From contig JBBMOL010000099.1 in NCBI GenBank assembly GCA_037954665.1, positions 248,001 to 312,000 of the forward strand: DNA of 64,000 bases, in the 5' to 3' direction. The notes under the pieces are model-generated. The model saw only the letters and a list, made by a program, of their open reading frames with translations. It searched no databases and had not been told where the DNA came from. Of the stretch, positions 25,001 to 35,865 are shown piece by piece (positions within the stretch are counted from its first letter, which is position 1; each line of letters starts with the position of its first letter). This DNA comes from Laguncularia racemosa. Its lineage: Eukaryota; Streptophyta; Magnoliopsida; Myrtales; Combretaceae. The position numbers and the translations under genes are program-made.

Positions 25001-25996
25001 AGGTTAGGGTATTACTGGTTAACCATGGAGTCGGATTGCATAAAGTATGTTAAGCACTGCCACCTATGCTAAGTATACGCAAACCGGATCAATGCTCCAC
25101 CCAACGAGCTACATTTGTTATCGGCGCCGTGGCCTTTCTCCATGTGGGGAATCGACATAATCGGCCCAATCACTCCAACGGCATCCAATGGCCACAGATT
25201 TATACTGGTAGCGATTGATTACTTCACCAAATGGGTAGAAGCGTCATCATATACCAATGTCACAAAAGGGGTAATAGTCCGCTTCTTAAAAAGGGACATA
25301 ATAGCCCGATATGGAGTTCCTGAGTCGATCATCACCGACAATGGTACCAATCTCAACAATAAATCGATGACAGGTTTATGTCAACAATTCCACATAAACC
25401 ACAGAAATTCAACCCCCTACCGACCTCAAATGAACGGGGCAGTAGAAGCAGCTAACAAAAATATCAAGAAGATCATCGAGAAAATGACAACAACTTACAA
25501 AGATTGGCACGAAATGTTACCATTTGCTCTCATGGCTTATAGGACTTCAATAAGAACATCTACGGGAGCTACCCCTTACTCATTGGTATATGGTACAGAA
25601 GCAGTGCTACCAGTGGAAGTCGAGATACCATCATTCAGAATCTTGTCAGAAACTCAATTAACAGAATCGGATTGGGTAAAGAAAAGGCTTGATCAGCTGA
25701 ATCTGATTGATGAAAGAAGACTTACCGCGCTATGTCATGGTCAGTGTTACCAACAGAGGACAGCCCGAGCATTCAACAAGAAGATGAGACCTCGGTACTT
25801 TAAAGAGGGCGATCTAGTACTAAGAAAAGTTCTCCCGAACGCCCAAGACTCCAGAGGAAAATTCACTCCAAATTATGAAGGCCCGTATGTGGTGAAAAAG
25901 GTTCTGTCAGGTGGTGCTCTAATATTAACTCAGATGGATGGTCCAGAATTGAGAGACCCCGTCAACACAAATGCTGTAAAGATGTACTATCCTTAG
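22029..25996 (+). pseudogene. Pol of the Tat/Ogre element: RT, two RNase H, integrase; nonsense-mutated
   Basis: The gag-protease frame continues through 22029-22420. After a predicted intron, one frame runs from 22537 to the stop at 25994-25996, broken only by TAA 24452-24454, TAG 24749-24751 and TAA 25070-25072. Reverse transcriptase spans about 22890-23560 with the YVDD active site at 23361-23372. A Ty3-type RNase H follows (about 23760-24110), then a second, archaeal-like RNase H starting WKLFFDG (about 24268-24640), the dual arrangement of the Tat lineage. Integrase has an HHCC zinc domain (about 24943-25072) and catalytic Asp 25154, Asp 25337 and Glu 25445, a DX60DX35E spacing. Each stop is explained by a single C-to-T or G-to-A change. 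This copy cannot make full-length Pol. Confidence 0.92.
22421..22536 (+). other. Predicted 116-nt intron between protease and reverse transcriptase
   Basis: The segment starts GTTAGC after AG and ends in a T-rich tract followed by cacttag. It is strongly AT-rich, unlike both flanks. Reading through would meet the stop at 22434-22436 and the wrong frame. Removing exactly 22421-22536 joins codon phase 2 on the left to the pol frame on the right without a stop. An intron at this position is an established property of Ogre elements. Confidence 0.7.
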
Positions 25997-26542
25997 GCAA
26001 GGGAATTGAAATTTTGCCAATGTTTATGAAAGCCAATATTCGATACAAAGTTCGTTGAGTCGAGTTTTTACTTTTCTACAAGCAAAGCTAATATCCCTGA
26101 ATGGTCAACAATCCCAATCAATTCTTATCACAATAAATACACCTAAACACATTACCCACCACTTTGTCAATGAAAGATAAACACTAAAATGATAATGAAT
26201 CTTAATGTAATTTGTGATATAATTTTGTCTACTCCTAAGCATTAAAACTGAGCGCATTATTAGGATAACATTACCGTCGAAAGAGCTTTGTGCATAAAGA
26301 AAAGAGGCACATCAAGATTTTCAATCCAGTGTCAAGATAAGAAGAAAAGAAGCAGGAACAAACCAACACGAAGGTTCAGTTATTTGGTTGCTATCCGAGA
26401 TAAACTGGCAAGCATATTAAAATAGGTAACTATCATCACATCATGAAAGGCATCACATCATCTAGCTTAGTAAGAAGCATGTTCAAAAGTACCAGATGAG
26501 TTAACTCATAATGAAGCACGTGTCTAGACATTTCCTTTAATA

Positions 26543-27480
26543 GGGTTAGTCAGCCCAATATGGGCACTTTCCCGAAAAAAAAAACCTGTTCTCAGGGTTA
26601 GCTCATAAGGGCACCTTTTGAGACAGTTCTATTTTAGGTTAGTCAGCTCTTGGGGCACTTTCCTAAAAGTCAATCCAAGGGTTAGTCAGCCCAATATGGG
26701 CACTTTCCCGAAAAAACCTGTTCTCAGGGTCAGCTCATAAGGGCACCTTTTGAGACAGTTCTATTTTAGGTTAGTCAGCTCTTGGGGCACTTTCCTAAAA
26801 GTCAATCCAAGGGTTAGTCAGCCCAATATGGGCACTTTCCCGAAAAAACCTGTTCTCAAGGTCAGCTCATAAGGGCACCTTTTGAGATAGTTCTATTTTA
26901 GGTTAGTCAGCTCTTGGGGCACTTTCCTAAAAGTCAATCCAAGGGTTAGTCAGCCCAATATGGGCACTTTCCCGAAAAAACCTGTTCTCAGGGTCAGCTT
27001 ATAAGGGCACCTTTTGAGACAGTTCTATTTTAGGTTAGTCAGCTCTTGGGGCACTTTCCTAAAAGTCAATCCAAGGGTTAGTCAGCCCAATATGGGCATT
27101 TTCCCGAAAAAACCTATTCTCAGGGTTAGCTCATAAGGGCACCTTTTGAGACAGTTCTATTTTAGGTTAGTCAGCTCTTGGGGCACTTTCCTAAAAATCA
27201 ATCCAAGGGTTAGTCAGCCCAAGATGGGCACTTTCCTAAAAATCCGTTCTCAGGGTCAGCTCATAAGGGCACCTTTTGAGACACTACCATAGGTTAGTCA
27301 GCCCAAGATGGGCACTTTCCTAAAAATTCGTTCTCAGAGTCAGCTCATAAGGGCACCTTTGGAGACACTACCACAGGTTAGTCAGCCCAAGATGGGCACT
27401 TTCCTAAAATCTATTTTAAGGTTAGTCAGCCCAATATGGGCACTTTCCTAGATTCTCCCGATTAGTCAGCTCTTGGGGCA
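26543..27480 (+). repeat. 132-bp higher-order tandem array in the 3' UTR
   Basis: The motif gggttagtcagcccaa recurs with successive spacings of 136, 132, 132, 132 and 132 bases, then 84, 84 and 44. Each 132-bp unit consists of three diverged subunits of about 42-46 bp, each with a core of the form (g)tcagc-n-gggcac-ttt, so the array arose from a roughly 44-bp monomer and was re-amplified as a trimer. The last units drop whole subunits (84 = two, 44 = one). Degenerate copies of the core continue to about 27780. Hypervariable tandem arrays in the 3' UTR are described for Tat/Ogre elements and can seed satellite DNA. Confidence 0.92.
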
Positions 27481-27840
27481 CTTTTCGGAAACATCCTTCC
27501 CAAACAGTTGCTAGTCTAACAAGAAGCTTCTGTCGACAGGTAGCCAGCTCATAAGGGCGCTTCCTAAGTAAATTTTCTTTCCAAGGTTGCAAGTCTGATA
27601 AGACGCTTCCTATCATTATTTCTCATACATTCTTACTCGATGCTTGAGATGTGTCCTGTCACCAATTAGTTAGCCCATAAAGCACTTTTTGGAGAGGGAA
27701 CATTACCTTGAATTGTTAGGAACATCTTCAACCGTAGGATTATCAGCTCTTGGGGCATTTTCCTACTAAAACCTAATTCAAGAGGTCAAAAATGGCGTCT
27801 TTTGTTTGTCTTTGTAGTTAAGTTTTTCAAACTTTACCAC

Positions 27841-27849
27841 AAAGAGGGG
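27841..27849 (+). other. Polypurine tract of the Tat/Ogre element
   Basis: aaagagggg ends four bases before the 3' LTR at 27854 and is the expected primer for plus-strand synthesis. Confidence 0.75.
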
Positions 27850-27853
27850 CAGC

Positions 27854-29887
27854 TGTAAACACCCCATTTTTGCCCTAAGAGTCAATAATTTTCAATAATA
27901 ATCAATTTTCAATTTTTCCTAATTTAGCATAAAATAATAAAAATGTTCAAAAAATAAAAATAAATAGGAAAACACTTCAATTTTGAAAAATGATTTCGGA
28001 AATAGCAATAATGAATAATAAATAATTTTTACAAATTTTTGAAATTTCAAAAAAATAGAAAAAAATAGAAAAATTGCATTGCATATATGCAATTTGCGAA
28101 ATAAATAAAATCGCGAAAGTGGGCTAGCCCAGCTGGTCCGGACCTTGGCTAGGTGCGCGCAGGGGGGGGCTTGGTCAGATGTTCGAATCGCGGAGGAAGC
28201 AGTTTCCGCGTTTTGCAATTTTTCGACTTATCCAAGACACGTGGCAGCATCTGATTGGCTGGAAGAAACGCACGCGCCGGGCACGTGATCGTCTCCTACC
28301 TCGAGCCCGAGATCGCCGGCGAAGAAAAAATTCGTATTTCGGCCGTTTTTATTCGATTTTTTTGCACAAATCCAACAGATCTTCAACAAAAATAAGATAA
28401 ACATTATCTAATTAAAATCAAATCGCAACAAATCGTTGGATGGGCACGAATCGGAGTTGGTTTTTCAACCGAAAATCCGATCAGCTTCAATCGGAGGAAA
28501 TCCGAGCTCATCCAGCTCGATTTCAAGCGCCTATAAATAGAGGAGGAGATGAGGAAGCAAGAACACGGATCAGAATTGCGAGAAAGAGAGAAAAGAGTGT
28601 AGATCGGAGGAAACCCAAAGTTGCGATCGCCGATCGGAGTTGAGCCACCGCAAGGAGACGTTTTGGGAGTAAACCGCCACCACCATCGGATTCAGCACCC
28701 TCAAGAAGCTAGGATTCGACACTTCACCCGCCGCAAAAGATCGCCGGAACGCCTTGAACGAGCCAACCCCGCCGCCGTGTCCGACCGATCCGACCCGACC
28801 CGCGCATCGACCCGGATCCAGGTAAGTCGGATTTTTCGGATTTTTTTATTTTTATTTAATTAATTTTGTTTATTTATTTATTCTGAATTAATTAATTAAT
28901 TATTTGATATTTATTTATTTATTTTTAATAAATAGGAAAATGTAGAAATTAGATTTTTCTAGAATTTAATAATGTAGAAAAATAATAAAAAAATAATAAA
29001 TAGATAAATAAAAAATAAAAATAAAAAATGATAATAATAAAAATATAGAAAAATAATAAAAAATTAGGAAAATAAATCATAAAATTTTAAATGTCAAATA
29101 GGATAGATAATAAACAAAAATTCCCAAAAATCACGAAAATCAACAAAAATTCCCAAAGACCACAAAAATTCTCAGAAATCACAAAATTAACAAAAAAATC
29201 ATAAAAAGTCATAAAAAATCATAAAAAGATAAATAAATAAGTTTTAGCACTTAGAGAAATGATTTTCATCAAATAAATCAAAATTGATGTTTTCCCTACA
29301 AAAATCATTTTCAAAATGAAATCAAGCTTAGGCTTAGAGGTTTTTTAGGAAAAATCCAAAAAATGGTAAGAACATAAATCGAAAGAAATTTCAAAATTAA
29401 AATTCACCAATGCACTAAAGATTTTCAGAAAAGCGAACTACGACTTGTTTGATCCTGAGTAGCAGGTACGTAGGCACTCATTCGGGTCAACCCATAAAAT
29501 AAATGAAAAATCCTTTTTCTGAAATAAATTCAAAGACATAACCAAAATTAACAGAAACACAATGAAACACATTTCTAAAGATGAACAATTTTAGGAGATC
29601 AGGTGGTAACCGTATAGGTTTTAATAGGTTAGCCTCCGGACTTAGAAACTCTGGTTTTCTCTTTTTCTCTTCTCACAAAAACGAGAAGAGGAAATAACGA
29701 CGATTAGTAGTCCAAATTAAGACTAATCCGCTCCTTTACTCTTAATTCACTTTTTCCCAATAACAGTTGGGTGGCGACTCCAAAAATCGAACGAAATTCC
29801 TAACTCAAGTCGAGGATCTACATTAGATGAGCAAATGGTCTAATCTAGATTGGATTAGGAATGGGAATTCAAAAATTAGACTCGACA
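27854..29887 (+). repeat. 3' LTR of the Tat/Ogre element
   Basis: 2034 bp, starting TGTAAACACC and ending GACTCGACA, followed by the cgcct duplication. It preserves the TATA box (28532-28541) and donor consensus (28819-28827) of the 5' copy. Differences from the 5' LTR are scattered point changes and a few short indels. Confidence 0.95.
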
Positions 29888-29892
29888 CGCCT

Positions 29893-31249
29893 CTTACTTT
29901 ACGTTTTCTATTTTTTCTCTTGTTCTTCCTAATTTTCCTCTCCAACTTTATGTTTTCCATTCTTTTTTCTTTTTCTTCCTATTTATTAAGTAAAAAAATC
30001 ACATGAATTTGAAATAATGAAGAGAAGAAAAATTACTTTAATAATATCATATATAAATTACTTTTTCAATATTACATAAAATTTCAATTATAGGAAAAAA
30101 ATTTATAAGTTCTATAAGATACACTATAGGTTTTACATGATATAAAGTGGTTTCAAGGTATTTCAAAATAAATTTCGGATTCAAAGTTTAGGAATTTATA
30201 CCTTATAGGATAGGATATGAGTAGAACCTCATACTCTATCTATCTTGCACCCGCTCACCCCCATCAGTAAGAAGAGCAAGTTTTCCTTTTCTTTCTTTTT
30301 TTCCCACTCTCCAAAGAAAACATAAATTCACAAAACTTGATAAATGAAATTATGATCCATCATGTGGTCAAGTTACTAACCATGTTATATTCATGTTCAA
30401 TTGATAAAGAGTCGACAAGTACTCACTAAATGATGTAGATGAGTTAAATTTATAAGTTATAAAACAACTTGACCATCGAAAGTTATAGAAGAAGAAGGAT
30501 AGGATACTTCAAAATAGGGCATCAAAACTTGAAACTATGACTCACTAGACATTCAAAAATAATGTTTCGAACATGTCAAAGCTATCAGAAGCAAGCATTC
30601 CATGAGAAATACTTAATTTCACAATCTCAACTATGAAGTTCTATAACATTTTGCTTATAAAGAGTTACAACACCCATAATATGTCAATAAAAATTAATTT
30701 GAATCTACTCTGAATCAAATTAAATCACCTTGCCATTTGGTATAAAAATCATGGTCAAAATCTTTTATTCTTATATTGCGTTTAAATTAGGAAAGTCTAT
30801 TTTTATTTATTTAGTTTTCTATTCTACTTTTGTTCAGTTTTCTTACTAGTTTTAGGGGTTTACAAATATTTATTAAATAGTGTTAGTAAAGAAGATTATC
30901 AAATTTTTATTAGTAATATGGATTGTTTCTTTGCATGTACTGTATGGTTTTCGTTTCAAGCTACGTCACTAAATCAATATATATAAATTGCAATATAAGA
31001 AATATTGCCTGTACACTAAGGACTTTAGACCTTCATTCATCCATGGCAGTACTTTAGGCCCCTAAATTATCCCTTCACAAATAGGACTTTGAACCGAGTA
31101 AGAATGAAACAATAGCTAGTTTGCTTGTAGATTTTTTCTTTTTGTATTTATATTGTATAGATTCGAATATACGTACAAAATTTTTGCATTTACATCCAAA
31201 TACCTGAGAAGAACCTCAAAAAGATTAGACTGATTGAGTCTAAAAATTC
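29893..31249. other. Intergenic AT-rich sequence
   Basis: No gene or clear repeat was recognised. Short pyrimidine-rich stretches occur near 29900-29990 and 30270-30310. Confidence 0.55.
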
Positions 31250-32141
31250 TTAGCTTAAGGAAGCTGCCTATTGAGAAATTATATTCGATAGAGAGGTCCT
31301 TGTCTTAATGAATTGCCTAAAGATGCGATCTAAGCAATCGTCAAGGCTTGAAATGCCAACATCTAGAGACTCCTATTGCTTTTGAACAATCTAGAGCTTC
31401 TTCACGTTGATTACTTCATTCGAATTAAATTCGCTTAAGGATGCATCCATAGAAGCTAATTCACTACCAGCTCTTAGCTTTTCTTCATTGGCTATTGCTC
31501 CCTTGTGCACTAGTATTGACACAATGCACCACTTAGTCTACCACTAGGTGGTAGAAAGGAGTGATAAGAGAGATTGGAACGTGAAACTGCTTGACAAATT
31601 GACTTCTCTTAGCACTCTTATCACGGCTACAAGGTGGTTATCCTGTTCTAGTAGAGCAGAGGATGCTCCAAGCTTGTCATCCTTTTGCTTCAATGCAATA
31701 ACCTACTTTTTGGCATCCTTCTTTGTTTTCCCTCTAAAGTTGATGTCTCAAGGCTCGAATCCGCCTTTCATCAGCGAAGTGCAGATTGAATTACTTAGGC
31801 ATGTTCCTTAATTTGCAGAACAAGTTCCCTTGTGATCCTACAAATGTCTGGAAGCTTAACCGAACCGTCCAATAATTCATTCATGCATTTCTCAGTTTTG
31901 TTGATAGACAAGACCTATTGTGAGGATGCCGTGTTGAGAAGATCGTCCAAAGAAAGGTACAAGTTTACCAATCTATCAAGACCAGATTGGATTGCTCCTA
32001 GAGATAGAGTAGAAGATGCCTCCTAGGTTTTGATCTTGCTTAGCTCCTCTTCAACATCGACAATGCTAGGATGAGACATTGAAGGCAAGCTAATACATCT
32101 AGCAGATAATGATTTTTGCTAATTCCAAAAATACTAGCCAT
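31250..32141 (-). pseudogene. DUF241 pseudogene, copy A
   Basis: The minus strand aligns by eye with the intact DUF241 gene at 44476-45354 from start (ATG at 32141-32139, MAS...) to end. Recognisable pieces include the SLPS-SHPS motif after the N-terminus, a leucine-rich LVNLYLSLDDLLN block, and the KCMNELLDGSVKL block. The frame is shifted soon after the start and crossed by several stops, so no full-length protein is possible. Its upstream region (32142 to about 34060) also matches the region upstream of copy B, showing that gene plus promoter were duplicated together. The encoded family is plant-specific and of unknown biochemical function. Confidence 0.82.
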
Positions 32142-34060
32142 TGTTTTAGCTTTATCTGTTTCCTTGGATTGGTATAGTTTGAAGCTTGAGAATGAATCTC
32201 TATATGTAGGAGCAAGAAAGGACAGGCCTGGTCATAACAATGTGGTCTAACATGTGAAGACAATGTGGTCATTGCTAAGAATTACTAACGTTGTCACATT
32301 CTATGCCAACAAAGCACTCAATATTTAAATTTTTTTCCCCTAGCCCATATCTCTAAAATAATTCAGACAATGAGGTGTCCTGCTAGGCTAACAGTCATCA
32401 CCTTTCCTTGCCTCCTATGATGCCACATCATACACCTTTAAGATATATATATATATATATATATATACATTATTTATAAAGTATGTAATTAATGTTAAAA
32501 AATAATTTTTTTTCTTTTCGGATTTTAAAGTATGCTCTATAAACCTATTAGAAGGAGTCAAATATAAAATTTAAGCCATAGAATCTTTCATAAGTTGACC
32601 ATTTTAGTCTCTGACTCAAAATTGCTAAACCTCCGAATCACTAATATCAAAAAGCATTAAACAATATTTTCATAAACAAAATCATGATCTGTGACATTAT
32701 TTGTAGTACCATAATCAAAATTGTAGTTAAGATTGCAAGGCTGGCGATTAATCCTTCAACAAAGATACCGCTCGTAGGATATTGTGCTCACGGATGGCTT
32801 GTTTTCTTATTTTAATCGTTATATCTGCCCAAGTCCTAGATCGTTACGGAGGATATTACTAGTTTAGCTCAATAGTCTGAAAGATTCTCGGCCGCCGAGG
32901 AGACAGCACATGGTACAGAGTCTGTCTGCGTGTACACGTATGTGTCTGAGTTATGTGTGTGTTTGCTTTTTGGATAATTTTTTTTTAGAAAAAATAATTT
33001 TTAAAATATTATTATGAAATTATAGATTGAGACTGTGATTTTTAAATGTAATAAAAATTATATGTGATTTCTAATTTTTAAATTATATATTAAGCATGTA
33101 ATTTTTTTAGATTTAAAAATCGCATGTTTAATATATGATTTCTATTATATTTAAAAATCATAGTATTAATTTATGATTTTATAATGATATTATGAATTTT
33201 TTATGTTTTTTTTTTTGAATCATTTTTTAAAAAATAATTTATCCGAATGAGGCAACCTCGTACGTTTCTCTATGTGGTCTCCTGGGACAGGTAGTGCTGT
33301 GTAACGATTCATGAATGAAAGGCGCTGAAGCCGTGAAAGTGAGTTCTGATTTTCACCTTGGAGGAAACGATAGAAGAATGATTGGTAAAGGGATAGGCTC
33401 TAATAAAATGATTATGATTGGTTGAACTTGAGACTGCCAGGCCTATCCCATTTCATCCAAAAGGGTACATTTAGTTTTGTGCATAGGTGTATGTATATTT
33501 ATCTTCCACCTGTATATTCATCCAAATAATAATAATAATAATAATAATTTATCACCTTGGGAAGAGCATAGGTGAAAGTACCAAAATCAGTTATGTGGAC
33601 ACGTTGGGCTTTGTATGGTTGCGTAAGATTTAGGAAGAGTAATAGAAGTTACTTCTTGTCTAGTTTTAATTTTGGTAATATGCTCTTACCGTATCATGTA
33701 TGAACCCATACCAATCCTGAAATTTGTACCGTAAAATGTTATACTTTTTATGTCATGGGTTCTAGATTCTAAGGACTCCCTGATTTTTTAGCTTATAGTA
33801 AAAAAAATATAGTAAATTACATAATTAAGTTTGACAAATATAATTAAAATTTAGATAAATTGACCTAACTTATAAAACATTATTCTATCCCAATGATTAG
33901 TTAAATAAATAAGTTTGTCTTGCATGTGCAATTAAAGTTGGCATTGGATTTTAAGTTTATTGTATTTATTGTTATTCTATAGCTTCCATTCCAATTCATT
34001 ATGTTTGCATTATTATTTATCTTTAATATTAATATTGACTTTCAATTTTAACATTCTAAT
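32142..34060 (-). repeat. Duplicated upstream region of DUF241 copy A
   Basis: Blocks here match 40283-41895 in the same order, for example 'attgtgctcacggatggcttgttttctta' near 32790 against 'attgtgcacacgaatggtttgttttctta' near 40927. A shared 3' flank ends in atattgactttcaatttt. Copy A differs by an inserted fold-back element at about 32965-33247, an AT microsatellite (32444-32468) and an AAT microsatellite (33527-33548). No other gene is present. Confidence 0.7.
32965..33247. repeat. MITE-like AT-rich fold-back element
   Basis: A roughly 280-bp segment begins tttttggataatttt and ends aaataatttatccgaa, which are inverted relative to each other. The interior is almost wholly A and T and can fold back (for example atttttaaat and atttaaaaat blocks). 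It is absent from the homologous sequence near 41050, so it inserted after the duplication. A target duplication could not be fixed. Confidence 0.5.
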
Positions 34061-35114
34061 CTTGGCCCTATATGCTAATTATGTTCAAATGAGAAAGAAA
34101 ATATGATAATTTTATGGATTATAAAATGATATCCAAATGTTACATCTATGTTTCAATTCTAAAGTTTTTAAATTTATGCCAATAAGATTGGTTAACGAGT
34201 GGGTTCCTACCCTATAAGTCTTATACATGCTCAAACTAAAAGATAACTCATTTAGATCCTAGGAGTATACTGGGATGGACCAATAGATCTTGGGAAGAAG
34301 ACAAAAGGAGCCTACATCAAAGCATATTATTCCACCAAAATGAAATGTAGAACCATTGCAAAATGCTATTGCTTTAAGAGTGAAGAATATGGCGATTGGG
34401 TACTTAAACATAATAGAGAAAAATAAAGAACAATATCATATGTAACTTATTCACAACTTCAATTTGCAACCCATCAAGGGGCAATCAAAATAGCCTTGTC
34501 ATTTGTGGCCTAAGATGTAGGTGATATGTGAAGTCTCATTGCTATAATAGTCTAGGTTCAGCATATACTAATGAATAAAGTAGGTAAAGCTAGTCAGATG
34601 TACTCATTACAATGATAGATAAGGTTCCTTCATAATCATTAGATTAAATAATTTTGATCATTCGTTTGAGAATGTTTCGCTTCCTCATACTTGAGATCAT
34701 TCATTCTCTTAGTGAAAGTCATTCTTCTCATAGCATCTCTCTCTACACTTGAGTGTTTTAAGATTGGGGTGATTTAACATTCTTGAATAGCCTTACAGTA
34801 TGCTTAGATTGGAGAAAGGTTAGGGTGATTTAACATTATTGAATAGCCTTATAGTATGTTTGGATTGGAGAATGGGCGAACTGAAGGAGAAAGAAAAAAA
34901 GAAAAGAAAAAACCTTTTCCTTATATAGGGAAGTATGGAAAAGGAGGAGACAATTCAGGGAGAAAAAAGTTTACCTTTCCCTTTCTTAAGAAAGCAAAGG
35001 AAAGGGAAGGGAATGGATATTTAAGAGAAATTTTTTTAGCTCATAAAAATAATTCTCTCAACACGTGGTGGGAATATGGGGGGAAAGCTTGTAAAATAAC
35101 TTAAATATCTTTTC
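34061..35114. other. Intergenic sequence with 56-bp tandem duplication
   Basis: No gene is recognised. Two diverged copies of a 56-bp unit lie at 34761-34816 and 34817-34872 (both contain gggtgatttaacatt and attggagaa). A purine-rich tract follows at 34872-34990; the open frame through it is compositional and shows no protein character. Confidence 0.6.
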
Positions 35115-35458
35115 TATGAAAGATATCTTTTCCTTCTAAAGTTGGCATAATCTTGGATTGATGTCTCAATGCTTGAATCTCTCTTTCTTTAGTGTAATGC
35201 AAATTGAAGTACTTAGGCATGTTCTTTAATTTGTAGAAAAAAGGTCCCTTGTGATCCCTCAAATGTCTAGAAGCATAATCGAGCCATCCAATAATTCATC
35301 CATATATTTCTAACTCCTATTAGTAGACGATACTTGTTGTGTGGATGCCATGTCAAGTAGATCATCTAAAGAAAGTACAAAATTTACCAATCTATCAAGA
35401 CTAGATTGGATTAATCCTAGAGATAAAGATGAAGTTATCTCCTAGGATTTAATCTTGC

Positions 35459-35762
35459 TAATGATGAATAAGATTTTTCTTGTACACTCCTAAAATTTGA
35501 TGTGCAATTTAGATTAAACCAGACTTTTGTATTAATTGTAAGTTATATGGGAGGCCTTACTTTTGTAACATTGTTAACTAGTTTTAGTTGGTCACATGTC
35601 TAACCATTTTGCTTTGTATTTTGCTCCTATATATATATCTTTTGAAAACAGAGAAGTGGGTGAATGGGAATAGATTAGATTTTCCCTTTTTTCTATTTAA
35701 ATGTCTCTAGAGCTTTTCTTTTTGTTCATGTTGTATGATGTCTCAATGCTTGAAAACTAACA
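35459..35762 (+). repeat. 5' LTR of the copia element
   Basis: It matches 39870-40174, sharing the 'gatttttctt-tacactcctaaaat' start and the 'tgatgtctcaatgcttgaaaactaaca' end. A TATA-like tatatatat lies at about 35629. Confidence 0.9.
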
Positions 35763-35764
35763 AA

Positions 35765-35776
35765 TGGTATCAGAGC
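35765..35776 (+). other. Primer binding site, initiator tRNA-Met type
   Basis: tggtatcagagc, two bases after the 5' LTR, is the common plant copia PBS complementary to initiator tRNA-Met. Confidence 0.85.
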
Positions 35777-35865
35777 TCTTTTCTTAAGGGATTTGCGAGG
35801 TGAGGGCCATTTTTTTTCTTTAATGTTTGTGAGCAGTGAGAGATCAAACACATGAGGGAAAGAAA

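Larger units (their letters stand above)
15078..29887 (+). mobile_element. Near-complete Tat/Ogre-type Ty3/gypsy LTR retrotransposon, 14.8 kb
   Basis: The element begins TGTAAACACC, ends ACTCGACA, and is flanked by perfect cgcct duplications (15073-15077 and 29888-29892). In order it holds a 5' LTR, a PBS matching tRNA-Arg, an extra ORF1, gag-protease, a predicted intron, reverse transcriptase, two RNase H domains and integrase. These are followed by a long 3' UTR with a tandem array, a polypurine tract and the 3' LTR. Extra ORF upstream of gag, tRNA-Arg PBS, a spliced intron between protease and RT, and a dual RNase H are the diagnostic set for the Ogre/Tat lineage. Four nonsense codons interrupt the gag-pol frame, so this copy is not autonomous. 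By eye the two LTRs differ by only a few dozen substitutions plus indels over about 2 kb, which suggests fairly recent insertion. Confidence 0.95.

Noticed and set aside
26543..27480. Regular repeats resembling a CRISPR array
   Set aside because: Units are contiguous, 132 bp long, with no unique spacers, in a plant retrotransposon 3' UTR.
34856..35104. 82-codon lysine/glutamate-rich frame
   Set aside because: It results from a purine-rich tract and shows low complexity with no domain.
35765..35776. tggtatcagagc as part of a tRNA gene
   Set aside because: Only the PBS complement is present, with no cloverleaf or A/B boxes. It is next to an LTR.
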